35,640 nucleotides of DNA from Candidatus Scybalomonas excrementigallinarum (GTDB lineage: Bacteria; Bacillota; Clostridia; Lachnospirales; Lachnospiraceae): positions 1 to 35,640 of the forward strand of contig DVIZ01000161.1 of assembly GCA_018710905.1 (NCBI GenBank), given 5' to 3'. The notes under the pieces were generated by a model. It was not told the origin of the DNA and ran no database searches. It worked only from the letters and a program-made list of their open reading frames with translations. Positions 35,221 through 35,640 of the stretch are shown here, piece by piece. The translations under genes were made by a program, and so were the position numbers. Each line of letters opens with the position of its first letter. The stretch's first letter is position 1.

Positions 35221-35270
35221 TTTTGTAAATGATGCCGATAAGGCAGATAATAAAAGGAGGACATTTTAAA

Positions 35271-35640
35271 ATGGCTAAAGCTAAGTTTGAAAGAAGTAAA
35301 CCACACTGTAATATTGGTACTATCGGTCACGTTGACCATGGTAAAACAACATTAACAGCTGCTATCACAAAAACATTACATGAAAGATTAGGAACAGGTG
35401 AAGCTGTTGCTTTCGAAAACATCGATAAAGCTCCAGAAGAAAGAGAACGTGGAATCACAATCTCTACATCTCACGTAGAATACGAATCTAAAAAACGTCA
35501 CTACGCTCACGTTGACTGCCCAGGCCATGCTGACTACGTTAAAAACATGATCCCTGGTGCTGCTCAGATGGACGGAGCTATCTTAGTAGTAGCTGCTACA
35601 GATGGTGTTATGGCTCAGACTAAAGAACACATCTTATTAT
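35271..35640 (+). CDS. tuf: Elongation factor Tu (5' part, continues beyond the window)
   Basis: The first 123 codons are present, starting [21 protein letters not shown]1 is GHVDHGKTT, the effector region is ERERGITI and G3 is [12 protein letters not shown]. The ribosome binding site is AAAGGAGGA. EF-Tu delivers aminoacyl-tRNA to the ribosome. The gene is cut by the window edge. Confidence 0.97.
   Translation, partial: MAKAKFERSKPHCNIGTIGHVDHGKTTLTAAITKTLHERLGTGEAVAFENIDKAPEERERGITISTSHVEYESKKRHYAHVDCPGHADYVKNMIPGAAQMDGAILVVAATDGVMAQTKEHILL

Overview
The window is chromosomal DNA from a low-GC Gram-positive anaerobe, most likely a gut Lachnospiraceae (class Clostridia). The pointers are AGGAGG-type ribosome binding sites, TTGACA/TATAAT promoters, AT-rich codon use, protein sequences typical of the group, and the hexuronate gene content. 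The species cannot be fixed from the sequence alone.

Layout. (1) 1-135: probable right-end remnant of an IS200/IS605-type (TnpB) element. (2) 178-4133: threonine synthesis from homoserine. thrC-thrB lie on the minus strand and hom is divergent on the plus strand. (3) 4134-19816: a nearly continuous glucuronide/glucuronate island. It holds eda, an AraC regulator, a 32-codon small ORF with its own terminator, uidA (beta-glucuronidase), kdgK, a lone type IV prepilin-like protein, a GntR/FadR-type regulator, a GPH-family symporter, uxuA, an SDR-type uxuB, a NagZ-like GH3 glycosidase, a HAD hydrolase and uxaC. (4) 19913-22611, minus strand: a two-gene glycine betaine/choline-type ABC importer whose permease and binding protein are fused. 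(5) 22612-23447: AT-rich non-coding DNA ending in tandem promoters. (6) 23448 to the end: rpoB, rpoC, rpsL, rpsG, fusA and the 5' part of tuf.

How the genes work together. Region 3 encodes an entire route from beta-glucuronides to central metabolism. The symporter imports the glucuronide and UidA releases glucuronate. UxaC makes fructuronate, UxuB makes mannonate and UxuA makes 2-keto-3-deoxygluconate. KdgK phosphorylates this and Eda cleaves the product to pyruvate and glyceraldehyde-3-phosphate. A palindrome, TTGTATACAA, fits the FadR-subfamily operator pattern. It recurs before eda, uidA and the transporter, and three copies lie between the GntR gene and the transporter. At uidA and at the transporter it fills the space between the -35 and -10 boxes. 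This makes the GntR protein the probable repressor of the island. Four copies of ACAAAAAT or its complement lie just upstream of the uidA promoter and could be targets of the AraC protein.

Other structure. Long intercistronic hairpins, mostly without U-tracts, occur in nearly every gap of the uxu operon. Two families of intergenic palindromic repeats occur (A: near 5053, 10504 and 31124; B: near 8565 and 32077). Family A copies begin inside the U-tract of an intrinsic terminator. The gaps in the rpoBC-str region are unusually long and structured, and rpsG and fusA appear to use GTG and TTG starts. I saw no convincing phage, CRISPR, tRNA or defence genes.
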